Shown: positions 21,343 through 32,875 of the stretch, piece after piece
Layout of the letters: every line of letters starts with the position of its first letter
How positions within the stretch are numbered: position 1 is the stretch's first letter
Source: Anastrepha obliqua
Lineage: Eukaryota > Arthropoda > Insecta > Diptera > Tephritidae
Length of the DNA stretch: 64,000 nt
Reading direction: 5' to 3'
NCBI RefSeq assembly: GCF_027943255.1
Contig: NC_072897.1
Location: 63,884,406-63,948,405, forward strand
Notes under the pieces: model-generated
What the model was told of the DNA's origin: nothing
The model's input: the letters and a program-made list of their open reading frames with translations, nothing else
The model's database searches: none
Made by a program: the position numbers and the translations under genes

Positions 21343-23220
21343 ATGGCAGGTCGCGGGCTATCAGAACAAAATATTTTGGATGCAATACTTGAACTAGAAT
21401 CTGAGGAAGAAGACAATTTGGAGTTGGAGCTTTGTAACTTTGATGAGGATTCTTGGGGCAGTGTTGCAGATCCGGAGTATCAACCAGAACTGGAAGAATT
21501 AAATGATGTCGAAGAAAATTTGATACACGGAATCATAAATGCAGAAGAAGCTGAAAAGGAAGAAAGGGAGGAAACACCTGGAAGCAGCAAACGTAAAAAA
21601 CAGAAACTTATTGAGGGGAAAAGAAATGAAAGATCAGCTGCCCAAGAAATTCGTGAAACAGAAGAGGTAATTACAATTATTACACCTAGTACCAACAATC
21701 TGATCGGAAAAGATGGAAATTTTATTTGGAGTAAGGAACCTGTTGCTGTGCCAGGTCAAAAAACTCCCTCAAAAATATTGTTCACATTCGCCCTGGCCCA
21801 ACAGCAAATGCAAAAAATTCGTTGTGTCCTGCCAGCTGCTTCAAACTGTTTTTTACCGCAGACATATTGGAAGAGATTTTGGTTTATACAAATAAAGAAA
21901 TAAACATTCAAAGGGAGAACTATAACGATAAATCTCACGCGGTTTTGTCAAATTTGGAAATGGACGAACTTGAAGCATTTCTTGGTTTGTTAGTCTTGAC
22001 CGCTGCTCTCAAGGATAATCACTTGACAACACATATGATGTTTGACACTACCTACTGTGGGGAAAGGTACAAGGCAACCATGCCTGAGAGAAGGTTCAAA
22101 TTTATCCTAAATTGTCTAAGGTTCGATGACAAAGAAACAAGAACTGCTAGAAGAGAATTGACCAAACTAGCTCCAGTTTCTTCTATCTGGGACAAACTTC
22201 TAAACAATTGCAGAGTGAACTATAAGGCTGGAAGCTATATAACCATTGATGAGCAACTAGTTGGATTTAGAGGCAAATGTCCATTTAGGATGTATATTCC
22301 CTCTAAACCCAACAAGTATGGCATCAAAATTGTCATGTCTTGTGATAGCGGAACAAAGTATATGTTGGATGCCATTGTTTACCTTGGAAAAGGAAGTGTT
22401 CCTCCTGCAATGGCTGCTGGGGAATACTATGTTCTTGAAGTGCTGAAAAATGTAAAGGGCACGAATCGAAATGTCACGATAGACAATTGGTTTACGAGTG
22501 CACCACTAATTCAACGTCTCCGTCATGAATACAAAATAACAACTGTTGGCACAATAAAAAAAAATAAACCACAATTGCCTATTGAAGCTACATATATAAA
22601 GTTTCGAGCCGCATCCACTTCATTGTTTATATTTCATGAGGATTTGACAGTTGTATCATACAAGCCTAATAATAATAAACTTGTATTATTGGCGTCTAGT
22701 ATGCACAGTACGGGTAGTATTCATGAGACCACTGGAAAACCAGAAATAGTGCATGTGTACAACTCAACAAAAGGAGGAGTTGACAGTTTTGACCAGATGT
22801 GCCAAAACATTAGCCATGGCAGGAAAACCAGAAGGTGGCCTCTAGCATTTTTCCAAAATATGATGAACATAGCTGCAATAAACGCATACATCATTTACGC
22901 GCACAACATGTGTAGCCGTGGGCAAAAGCCAGAATCCCGACTTAATTTTATTTTATCTCTACACAAGGAGTTAACGGAAGGATTTCAAAGTAAAAGATTA
23001 GCAACTAATACAAACATGAGCCTGGCGTTGAAAAAAATCCATTCAGAACATTTTAGGCCCAAGCCAAGAGGCCCATAGTGCCGGAGAAGACCAAAAGGGG
23101 CCAAGAAAGTACTGTAATTTTTGTAGTTATACCAAACGTAGATACACCACCACTTATTGCAATTGTGGATTAGCTATTTGCGGTGAACATGCACAAAAAA
23201 AGTGCCTTGAATGTGCTTGA
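21343..23220 (+). pseudogene. piggyBac transposase with two frameshifts
   Basis: It starts at ATG 21343 (MAGRGLSEQNILDAILELES) with an acidic N-terminus rich in Glu/Asp. The frame shifts near 21765; the DDE_Tnp_1_7 domain continues in another frame to 23078. Catalytic-type residues are present in SYITIDEQLVGFRGKCPF, NVTIDNWFTSAPL and STKGGVDSFDQMCQ (the three Asp), plus WPLAFFQNMMNIAAINAY. A stop at 23076-23078 comes from a one-base shift. In the +1 frame the C-terminal Cys/His finger follows (CNFCSYTKRRYTTTYCNCG...CGEH...CLEC), ending at 23220. The core has no nonsense codons, so two small corrections separate it from an open frame of about 620 residues. Confidence 0.92.
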
Positions 23221-23590
23221 AAATCAATTTTTATGTATTCATAATCGTCAAAAATCAATAATAAAGTATTATTTTTGCTTATTTTACATATTTTAATAAA
23301 AAATTACACTTATATTATGTGCTGGCTTTAAATTTTTTTCATTTAAAACTACTATTTTACAAAATAAATCAGATAATAAGGTAAAAATTCTGAAGTGAGT
23401 AAAATTTACTCATCGGTACCTATAAGCGCCTACAATTTAACCGTACCCTTCTAGGGTTAAACTTTATTTCCAGGTTTTGACAAGTACATGAAAGGTTGCC
23501 AGATTTGATAATTACATCAATAGTTTTAATACAAATATTTAGTACTGGATGATGTTAGAATTTACATTTTGATATACATTCTCAACAATA

Positions 23591-25550
23591 CTGTGTACAT
23601 TTTTTCAAATGTAACTGCAGCATCTGCAAGAACTCGCTTTAGATAATATTTAGTACTTTTCACTCCTGCTTCCCACATACCCCCGAAATGAGGACCACTA
23701 GGAGGGATAAAATGCCACTGGATTTGTTGTTCTGACATTGACTTTATTATTTCGTTCCTAGTTGGAGTTTCTCGTAAAAAATTCCAAATTTCTTTCAGTT
23801 GTTGGTTACAGCCTACAAAATTTGTCCCGTTATCTGATTAAGTGTGTAAGGGTTTCGCTCTTCTAGATACAAATCTTCGAAGAGTTGCAAGAAATGATGC
23901 TGTTGACAAATCTGATACTAACTCTAGATGTATTGCCTTTGTTACAAGACACACAAAAATTGCTATCCAACATTTATACAGTTTACTACCTCTACCTCTC
24001 CAAGACTTCAGCTGAATCCGCCCTGCAAAATCTACGCCTGTGTTAATCAATGCTGACGTTGGCTGAACACGACATTTTGGTAAACAACTCATCTGTTGCT
24101 GATATGGGTTTGCTCTGAATCGCATGCACATTGATAAATACATTGCTTTATCATTTTAGTTACACCTGGAATCCAATATTTCAGACCAAGTAAATATTGC
24201 ATTTGACGACTGCCTGCATGTAAGTGTTCATTGTGAAAGTGTCTAACCAAAAGTTTTGTTAAAATACTTTCCTTGCTAAGAATTAACGGATGCTTTTGAT
24301 CATATGTAATGTTGGCGTTTTCAACTCTACCACCTATACGCAGTAATTGATTTTGATTAATAAATGGTGTCAAAGCAGACAACTTGTGTTTCACTGAAAG
24401 TGATTTACCCATTGACAAAGTTGAAATTTCAGTAGAAAATGACTCCATTTGAGCTTTCCTAACTAAAGTATCATGAGCATTATTTAATTCAATTACACTT
24501 AAAATACCCTTTGCTCTATTATGCACGGATTCCTTGCAATTTCTTATGAACCTTAGTATATATGCTGTAACAGACTGCAACTTCTTAAAATTTGAAAACC
24601 GATCAAATCATACATTATTTTGTACTTCGGAAATATGACAAATATCAATGTGTCTCTCTTCTAAGTCTGCCGTAGTTGGGTTAAATCAACTTGTTCCAAC
24701 TCTTCTCTTATTCTCAAAATGAAGTACGATTCGCTATAAATGTTTTCCAACGTCGCGGAAAATCACTTAAGCAAGCTAATAAAATAGTTGAATCTGAATA
24801 ACCATAGAGAGTAACTTGGTCAACATCAAATATTTTTTTTACCTTGAAAATAAGTTTTGTCATGTGCTGCGCATAACTCAAGTCTGGGTAAAGTAATTTG
24901 CGTAATTGGTGCTACGGAGTTTTAGACGCTTTGAGATTTGTTGATATGGAACCATCCGAATGCTAAACCTTTATATAAACAGCTGCAGCGTATGCTGCCT
25001 CAGATGCGTCAGCAAACCCGTGGAGTTCTATCAATTCACCTTTATTATACGTATATTATAAATGTCTTTAATACTCGCTCTTAATTCACACCAGTGTGTT
25101 AACATGTCATAAGGCAAATCATCGTCCCAGCCGATAACCAACCTAACGGTTCAAATAGTCTTGAAATATATAACAATACAATGCGTTTTGTAATTTGTGG
25201 TTGTAATTCCTTCAAAGCAATCCTATATCGAAAAGAATCACATTTTGTATCCCATAATAACCTAACGTTTTTATGGTTTGTGAATCGTCAATAACTGTCT
25301 CTTCTGATAATTCTCTATCACTCGGATTGATGGTTGCCATAAATTCCTCTGAGCTTGAACACCATTTACACAAATGAAAACCTGCTTCATTTAGTAGTTT
25401 GCAAATATCATCCTTTACCTTAACAGTCGAATCTATATCTTCTGCACAAAACATAAAATTATCAACATAAAAACAATCTATGATTGCAGTGCTTGCTTGT
25501 GGATATTCATGCATATTTTCCTTACCTATTTTTTCTTTTATTACGATCAT
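23591..25550 (-). pseudogene. BEL/Pao pol: RT C-terminus, connection and integrase
   Basis: Reading down from 25550: YPQASTAI then FYVDNFMFCAEDIDS, where the RT catalytic YVDD has become YVDN; LNEAGFHLCKWCSSS; and DDSQTIKTLG (25212-25500). RISRLFEPLGW-type residues lie near 25130. Integrase follows with the zinc-binding region HFHNEHLHAGSRQMQYLLGLKYWIP and CVRC-like Cys (24089-24580), then TGVDFAGRIQLKSWRG, CLVTKAIHLELVSDLS and SDNGTNFVG (23700-24060). It stops at copia-1 after TFEKMYTV. There are many frameshifts and stops. Confidence 0.85.
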
Positions 25551-25554
25551 TTTG

Positions 25555-25737
25555 AACCCAGAATCATTAAAATCGGTTCGTTTTTTGACTAAGTTATGAG
25601 CATTTAAACAAAAAATTTTCTTATAATATATAATTAAAAAAATCGATTTTGAGGCGAAAAACAAAATTGCCGATAAATCATGAAAAAAAATTTTTTCGGG
25701 CGAACAAAAAAATACGTGTCCCCTTATTTTGGAAACT
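25555..25737. other. Short AT-rich repeat fragment between BEL and jockey-1
   Basis: Contains AAAATCGGTTCG, TTTTTTGACTAAGTTATGAGC and GCGAAAAACAAAATTGCCG with A/T homopolymers. It does not continue the BEL frame. It resembles the non-coding interior of the 42161-42883 MITE in style (AAAAATTTTTTCG) but is not an obvious copy. It is probably a fragment of another DNA element. Confidence 0.35.
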
Positions 25738-27825
25738 CGAGTCTCTTTGAAATCCTCCTCCGAACTGGACAATGCAATCGTATACTTAAACGATAACATA
25801 ATAAAAGCAGTAACACAATCGACACCAATATTAGACACCTTAATAACAAAGAAAATCCCTGGTTTTATTTTAGACAAAATCAAACAAAAACGCAAACTCA
25901 GGAAAGACTGGCAACGCTCCAAACACCCAGCTGATAAAACTAAACTAAACAAATCATCAAATGAACTCAAAAAAATTCTCCAAGAACATAATGACAATCA
26001 ACGGAAGAAGTACCTTAGCAGCCTCGAAACAACTACAGCTACCAACTATTCCCTATGGAAAGCAACTAAAAATCTCACTAAAACAACCATACACAAGCCT
26101 CCAATAAAAACAAATTCCAACACATGGGCTAGAACATGCAAAGAAAAGGCTGAAACATTAGCTGACCACTTTAAAACAATATTTACAAATAGCATGGATA
26201 ATAAAGACATTGAGCTGCCGAACACAATTGAGAATGCAGACCACACAATACAAAACACGACAAAAGAAGAAATCAAATATTACAATATATAAAGAAACTT
26301 AAAGACAAAAAGACACCGGGATATGACCAAATAAATGGGAAAATACTAAAGGAGCTACCCGATACTGTAATAAAATACATACGAGACCTCTTCAATGGAA
26401 TAATTAAGTTACAATACTTCCCAAAAGCATGGAAAGTTGCACAAGTTATAGCGATCCCCAAGCCAAACAAGAACGCCACTGTTGCTAGCTCGCACAGACC
26501 AATTAGCTTGCTGCCCATCCTCTCTAAATTGTTTGAGAAAATACTGCTTGACAGAATTGACCCGATTCTAAAACAAAAAGACGCTATCCCCTCACACCAC
26601 TTCGGTTTCCAAAAACAACATTCAACTGTGCAACAGATTCACAGAGTAGTAAACAAAATTACAGACGACTTCGATAAGAAGAAATATTGCATTGACGTGT
26701 ATTTGGACATCGCGAAAGCTTTTGACAGAGTTTGGCACAAAGGACTTCTATATAAGCTAAAAACCATTTTACCTCTTAACATATTTAATATCCTAAAAAG
26801 CTACATGACTGATAGACACTTGTTCATAAAATATGACGATGAGTGCTCTGTTATCTTGACGGCGTCTGCTGGAGTACCTCAAGGAAGCGTACTGGGCCCC
26901 ATACTAGACTTAGTATACACAGCAGATATACCAACGCCAACTACTCGAGGATCAATGATAGCTACATTTGCAGACGACACAGTTTTAATGTCAGCTAACC
27001 ACAATAAAGAAGCAGCAACAAAAACACTGTAAGACACGCTATCAGCTACAACACAATGGTTTGAAAAATGGGGCATTGAGGTCAATAAAGACAAAACACA
27101 ACATGTAATATACGCCAAGAGAAAATCTGCAAGATATCCAATCCAAATTAACAGGGAAGACATAAAAATACACTCAAGTGCAAAATACTTAGGCATAACG
27201 ATTGACTCAAAATTCACATGGAAAAAACACATACTGAACAAGAGAAACGAGATGAAAAACAAATTCCGACAACTCTACTGGCTACTAGGAAAACAATCAA
27301 CCCTAAATTTACTTAATAAACAAATGATATACAAATCAATAATCAGACCGACATGGTCCTACGGACTAGAAATTTGGGGGACTGCCAGTAAATCAAACCT
27401 ACAAATCATTCAGAGAAGTCAATCTAAGATGCTAAGGACAATCACAAACGCAAATTGGTAAATAAAAACTGACGCCATTCACCGCGACCTCGGCATAGAC
27501 ACTGTCACTGAAGCAGTAAAAAGAAGCAGCAGTAAGCACATCTTGCGACTATTAGAGCACAAAAACGATGAGATGAGACTGATACCGGAAATGGAACTTA
27601 AACCAAGAAGACTAAAGCGCAAAACACCCACAGATCTTGCTCGTACTGTAATATAAAATAAAATATAACAATACAAATTTATAGAAAACTAAGTATTAGT
27701 AAAATTGTAACTAAATACCACCAAAGGCAACAATGTTCTCTTTCAAAGAGAAGGGACATTTTAATTCCAAACCCTAACACCATTTACTTATTGTTAATAT
27801 TAACAGATCGTAATTTATAATGGAA
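25738..27825 (+). mobile_element. Jockey-1: 5'-truncated jockey-clade LINE in BEL
   Basis: A plus-strand LINE lacking ORF1 and the endonuclease. It begins in the endonuclease-RT linker (SSELDNAIVYLNDNIIKAV) and runs through RT to a C-terminal stop at about 27656, then a 3' UTR of roughly 150 bp. BEL coding resumes near 27826 on the other strand. No clear target duplication or poly(A) was found. Confidence 0.78.
25741..27656 (+). pseudogene. Jockey-1 ORF2 remnant (RT domain)
   Basis: Linker 25741-26292, then a frameshift near 26285. The RT continues in one frame from about 26290 to 27656: KKTPGYDQINGKILKELP, SHRPISLLPILSKLFEKILL, VYLDIAKAFDRVWHKGLL (motif A, intact), PQGSVLGPIL and TFADDTVLMSANH (motif C, intact). 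Two nonsense codons interrupt it, at 27030-27032 (after KEAATKTL) and about 27459-27461 (after NANW). The typical jockey C-terminal IRPTWSYGLEIWG lies near 27345. Catalytic aspartates are present, but the protein is not producible. Confidence 0.85.
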
Positions 27826-29536
27826 ATATCGTTTCAATTGCAGCAGGTGTTCCACTTGGATGAATTACTTTACCATTCAAAACGCAATCTGCATAAACAT
27901 CAAAATAATGTCAATACTACCTGGTGTATCGTAACCCTCGTCTCCTAAATAGAGATTTTTGAAATAGTTCATATGTTCGCCACGCACTGTCACTCCTGGT
28001 AAATTTTGTGTTAGATTAGACAAGCAATATGCTGTTGTCGTAATTGTTATGTCATGTTTGAATGATGCTATTTTGAACTGTACCTCACCTCTACACTGGC
28101 TACTAACACCTTTCCCTACACCGTGAATTGACGTGTTATTGTATTTTCTTTTTAAACCTAATCTTTGAATAAAAGCGTTTTTGATTTAGGAAACTTGCGC
28201 TCCTGAATCTAATAAAACACGACATTTCTGGTATTTATTGTTTTTATCTAGCACATTAACTATAGCAGTTGGTAGAAGTATAATAGATTCATTAAGCGTT
28301 CTATTAAAATTGACGGAGGTGCTTACTTGTTTGTTTTGAATACTTGTGTCGGTTTCTACATATTTCATTTTCACGTGTTAAATGTAATAGCGAATTGTGT
28401 TTAAGATTGCAAAACCTACATGCCGATGATTTACAATTAAATGCCCTATGAGCAAAGGTTATTATCTTGAACTATTATAATTCTTTCTGCAACTGACTTT
28501 TGTTTAAATTTGTCAATTGGTATATCACATGATTTTCTTCACATACGCAACATTGCTTAAATTGTCCCGAAAACACTTTTGGTTGTGTTTGCTGGCGAGT
28601 GACAGGTTTAGATTGTGTTTTGTTTAAATTAGTTGAATGTGTACTTTCTAATTCAAAAATACGTTGCTCTAAAAATTGTTTAAATGTTCCACCCTTTTGA
28701 GAACTCCTACTTCTAAACCATAGTGTTAAAGTTTCAGAATCGAGTTTTTTTTTTCGAACAAATAAAGTAGCATTGCATCCCACTTGTCAACTGCTTCACC
28801 TAAAGCCTTCAAATCATTTATACCTTCCTTAGTGTTGTTGTAAAGTCGCTTTATATCGACCAAATTTGTAACTTTAATTGACGGCTGATCAAGCAATAAA
28901 CCTAAATAAGCTTTCTTTACCTAATCACTTTCATTATATTTCTTTAGTAAAAGTTCCCATACTATTTTGCAATTATCGTTTGTAGCTTTCAAATGTTTCA
29001 CTAATGAAAATACATCTCCTTTTAATTTAGTTAACAAATACTCAAACTTTTCTGTGTCCGCTAAATTACTTGACCTGATTCTACTCGTTGATTAATTGGT
29101 GTTGAGCTTGCGTTAACCCGTGGTTCTGCCAATCGCTCCACCAAAACACCCAATGTGCTTTGATGTTCCAATAATGCCCGCATGGCATTAGATACATTTG
29201 TAATTTGATCGTTTTGATCGTTCTGACCGTTTTGACATTGATTTTGAATCACTGTACTTTCAAGTTGCTCTCCACGATTTTTTAATGACAATATTGCTTT
29301 AATTCAAAAATATTTTTCTTCAATATCACTGCGATAATTTTCATCAACAAGCATGTTATCTGGACTTGTAAGAGTGTCTATATCGTCTTGTATACGTTCA
29401 TAATCTCGGTATAACGACTCTAATTTTTCTACTCTTACTGTTATATCATCAAGTGTAACATTCGGATTATGGCAATGAGTGAAATGCGAGTTATTGAACC
29501 CTTAATGGTTTGGCGTTTTTGTTTCAACTCCGCCAT
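27826..29536 (-). pseudogene. BEL/Pao gag and protease region
   Basis: The minus-strand start is near 29536 (MAELKQKRQTIKGSITR). DUF1759-like gag residues follow: EYLLTKLKGDVFSLVKHLKA and NCKIVWELLLKKYNE (28930-29060). A coil region with QNGQNDQNDQ lies at 29210-29230, and a CCVCEENHVIYQL knuckle-like block at 28480-28560. The aspartic protease motif RVLLDSGAQVS lies at 28186-28220, and SGTPAAIETI of the pre-RT region at 27830-27860. Several stops break it. It ends where jockey-1 is inserted. Confidence 0.8.
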
Positions 29537-29540
29537 TGTT

Positions 29541-30960
29541 TATAATTTACAGTTGGTCGAATGTATTAAATTAACTTGTTCTCATTAAAGATTATATTAT
29601 CATTAATACATGTGTATGTAACAATATCAGTATAACACATTTAATCAAAATATTAATTTGGTTTCATTGTTTGTATATACGGATTAATGTAATGAAATTT
29701 TAAATTATTTCCCAAACGTTCTAATTAGAAATTGAATCAACAAATTTATCATATAATTTTGCTTATCATGTCTTATTTACGTTAATATCTGGTTAAATCA
29801 AACTATTTATAATTATTATTTTGTTTTATTAAATATATAGTTAATACAAATATTCAAAAATTGCCTGCAAGTTCTATTTGGAAATTGATCAAAAACACGA
29901 TTTACATTTTACGTTATCTGTTTTATTTCTTTACATATAATGTAATGTAATTTTTGCTGTATGTTAATCTCTTATTAAGTTCACTGGTGATATCAAACAT
30001 TAACATAACTATAAACATTGAATTTTAATATGCATGCTTCTAAAACTGTTATTGAAATTTAACAAAACTATGAACTGCATTATCTTATGTTTCACTGCAT
30101 TACCCTATGTTTTATTGACCAGAAGTTGCACTCTGCACTACCATCATTGATTCTGATTCAAATTGAAACGGCCACTTTGAACTGTATTACCTTCAATTTG
30201 GAGTGCTCCGTTATTGTACGAGTGCTGTTAACTCTGTTAATTGCTTATTCATACTACAACTCAAATGAGAATTGCCGATAGTTTACATATAAAAGTACAT
30301 TTTTTTATATGAATATATGTATAATTGCGTAGAAACGCTTTCGTTACCGACATGAACAAACTTGTCTGCCCTTTTGTACAACACATAAAATCCCTTCCAG
30401 TTTATTAATGCTACACTTTATTTAACAAAAAACCGCACTTTTCGACTTTTATATCTGTTTTGAGAAGAAAACAGTCTAAATCCGGTTCGATTGGACCAAT
30501 TTTTAATGTTCATAACTGCACTGGTTGACTGTTGGTGTAAAAATTGAACTGAACTTCGCCTTTTATTTCATCATCATTTTTTTACATATTCAAAAGATAC
30601 AGTTATATTTTTTAGTGCCTTTTTGATGCAGTGTTGCATTTTAGTAATTTTGTTAAGCATTACACTATGTGTAAATTGAGTAGAAAACTTAAGTTTATTG
30701 TTACAAAAATAAATATGTGTATTTATTAAAACTTAATATAAACAATGGCGAATCCAAACAGTCGACGTATCTATCATCGAAGATATTCCTGTCAGCTTTA
30801 AGTCTGCCGAATTTACCTCAGCCATCTTCTTTTTTTTCTACGTTACGTTTGTACAGAATGGACGTGTTTTTAAAACGCTCTCTAAAAAATCGCTTACAAC
30901 CGCATATACAAAGTATTTAAAAAAAGATCCCTAATTAAACCGGTCGTGTTTCGCCTAAGT
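29541..30960. other. AT-rich region: BEL leader/LTR and unassigned sequence
   Basis: The first several hundred bases should be the BEL 5' leader and LTR because they lie directly upstream of gag. A candidate LTR start (minus strand TGTTGTACAAAAGGGCAGAC) lies near 30385, but no second LTR or primer site confirms it. The rest, to 30960, holds only short frames without recognisable domains. No host gene is evident. Confidence 0.35.
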
Positions 30961-31050
30961 GAAATGGGTTTACTCCGGGATTAACAAAATAAATTAAATA
31001 ATAACCAAATCAACGAAAATAAAACACAAAAAAACCAAAAGTGCAAACAG

Positions 31051-32508
31051 ATGAGTGTCCGACGTTCTCCGCCGCCAGTGCGCGTTCGCTCAGCTAGCAT
31101 TGATGAGAACGGCGATGCAGCAGCTTTCATCAACGGGAACAAAAACGGGCGTACAATCTCCCCGCTTACAAGTAGTTTTGGCGCAAACGAAACGAAGTCA
31201 GAAGGCATTTCGCAAACCAACGGAAAAACTTCTGATCGAATTGTGAGTACACTCTCTACAGACTCTACAGAATCAGCAAATCCGTGGTCGAAGCAAAGCT
31301 TTTCTGTGAGCAGATCTACAGCCACAGCTCAAGAAGAAAACCTCTCTCACGAAAGCTCTAATCAGTAACTGCCCAAACCAGAGTAAAATTAAACAGTCGG
31401 TCATACAGACTGGGTTAGACCGCTACATGAACATTCAGCCAAAGCGTAAACTAAGTCCGCAAAAGCAAACAGTTGATAAACAAAGAGAAAAAATAAAAAA
31501 AATTTGTGAAGACGGCTCCCTGCGCCAGAATAGATTTGCTATACTAGACAACAGTGAGGAAATAACCAAGACTTAAAGTACAGGCAGTAAGTCTAAACCG
31601 CCCCCAATATACTTAAGAGAAAAAAATTCGAACAGTCTTGTAAACAATTTAGCAAAGTTATTGGGTGCAAACAATTTTCATGTTGTTTCTGTTATGAAAG
31701 GCAACATAATATACATGAGACCAAAATCCAAATCTACGAGGAAGAAAATTTTAGAAAGTTAGTAAATAATTTCGATTTGCTTAAGAAAGAGTACTACACG
31801 TATCAGCTTAAAAGCAGTAAGGGCCTTATAGTAATTTTGAAAGGAGTTGAGCATAATGTAGATCCGTCCGAAATAAAGGGAGCACTTGAAGAAGCTCGTA
31901 TAGAACTTGAGCCATCAGCAAAATTATTAAAAAAAGGTGAAGTGCATCCTATTTACAACCTGCGTTATCTACTGCATCGTAAAATTTCAATAGAAGAACC
32001 ACTAAAACGTAAGAGTCCCGTACAATGTACAAACTGCCAGGAATTTGGCCACACTCGTAGCTACTGTAATTTACCAAGCGTGTGTGTGATATGCGGTGAC
32101 TTACACTCCACATCTACGTGTAGCAAACCAAAACAAGATGCAAGTGTTAAAAAATGTAGCAATTGTGGAGAAAACCACACTACTAATTATCGAGGCTGTC
32201 CTGTATTTTTATCAATAAAACAAAAAGAATTGCTGCCAAATAGAAAACCTGTCCCACCTACAACAGTAACAAATCTAAATTCTTCTAGTCGCCAACCAAT
32301 AGCACAACCACAATACCAATCATATGCAAACGTCCTGAAAAGCAACCCAAATGTGGAAGCAAATAACATGAATAATTGCAGTATAGAATCTATGCTTCAA
32401 ACACTCGTGCAAACTCTTAATCAATTTATGGTTGGAATGCAAAGCATGATACAGGATCTGATTAGAAATCAAACCATTTTAATGCAAACTCTTTTAAATA
32501 AACCATAA
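31051..32508 (+). pseudogene. Jockey-2 ORF1 (Gag-like, zinc knuckles), frameshifted
   Basis: The N-terminal part, 31051-31368 (MSVRRSPPPVRVRSAS), is Ser-rich and ends at TAA. A middle region in other frames (QTGLDRYMNIQPKRKLSPQK, RQNRFAILDNSEE) precedes the clean C-terminal frame 31777-32508. That frame has the PRE_C2HC-like segment YYTYQLKSSKGLIVILKGVE and three Cys knuckles: CTNCQEFGHTRSYC, CVICGDLHSTSTC and CSNCGENHTTNYRGC (32023-32205). It ends in a Gln/Met-rich tail. Stop TAA at 32506-32508 overlaps the ORF2 start as TAATG. Jockey Gag binds element RNA and guides it to telomeric or nuclear sites in related families; here that is family knowledge only. Confidence 0.88.
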
Positions 32509-32875
32509 TGTACAGAATCAAAATTTGTCATTGGAACGCAAACGGTCTCACCAAGCACAAGCTCGAAGTCTATAATTTTCTATTATCAAATAACATTGAC
32601 ATTATGTTTATATCTGAAATTCATCTTACAGATAAAAATTATTTTAGAATTCCGGCATATCTTTTCTATGATACAAAACATCCTAGAAACATAGCTCGTG
32701 GTGGCACAGCGATATTAATAAAAAAACGTCTAAAGCACAGTATACTAGAGCAGTTTAATGAAGAATACCTTGGTTGATTGGTTGGTTAGAGTGGTGATTC
32801 ATCCTGAATCCAACTAGCGCTTCCGCACCATTTTGTTGCCACATCCTCGTTACCAACTTGTTATTTACGGCATGA

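Larger units (their letters stand above)
20988..23456 (+). mobile_element. piggyBac DNA transposon
   Basis: A 2469-bp element flanked exactly by TTAA (20984-20987 and 23457-23460). Terminal repeats are CCCTAGAAAGGTAC on the left and CCCTAGAAGGGTAC (complement) on the right, one mismatch in 14. Subterminal repeats TGAGTAAAATTTACTCA occur at 21004-21020, 21177-21193 and 23396-23412. One transposase gene lies on the plus strand. Its clean ends and few lesions suggest it is among the younger insertions here. Confidence 0.96.
16756..23585 (-). mobile_element. Copia-1: Ty1/copia LTR retrotransposon
   Basis: Inserted in the BEL integrase gene with a 5-bp duplication, CAATA on the plus strand (16751-16755 and 23586-23590). 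The 3' LTR spans 16756-16935, and the 5' LTR spans 20938-23585 because a piggyBac (20988-23456) lies inside it. Without the piggyBac it is about 175 bp. A partial initiator-tRNA-Met-type primer site (GGTTATGGGC, minus strand) lies at 20928-20937, and a G-rich polypurine tract (GTGGGGGTG) lies at 16936-16947. The gag-pol region in between is frameshifted several times. Confidence 0.93.
20938..23585 (-). repeat. Copia-1 5' LTR, split by piggyBac
   Basis: The inner part (20938-20987) and outer part (23457-23585) are separated by a piggyBac inserted at TTAA. Joined, they match the 3' LTR (16756-16935). Confidence 0.92.
16537..29540 (-). mobile_element. BEL/Pao LTR retrotransposon remnant (split by copia-1 and a jockey)
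   Basis: Three segments on the minus strand line up as one BEL/Pao element: gag to protease/RT start (27826-29536), RT C-terminus to integrase (23591-25550) and integrase C-terminus (16537-16750). Copia-1 lies between the last two with a TATTG duplication that, when removed, gives an unbroken ...TVLCQIECC frame. A 5'-truncated jockey separates the first two. The 3' LTR is missing beyond the mariner fragment. A 5' LTR is probably within 29540-30500, but without a second copy it cannot be delimited. Confidence 0.85.

Noticed and set aside
25212..25997. 261-codon minus-strand frame as a novel protein
   Set aside because: Only its C-terminal third is BEL RT. The rest crosses an AT-rich repeat fragment and runs antisense to jockey-1.
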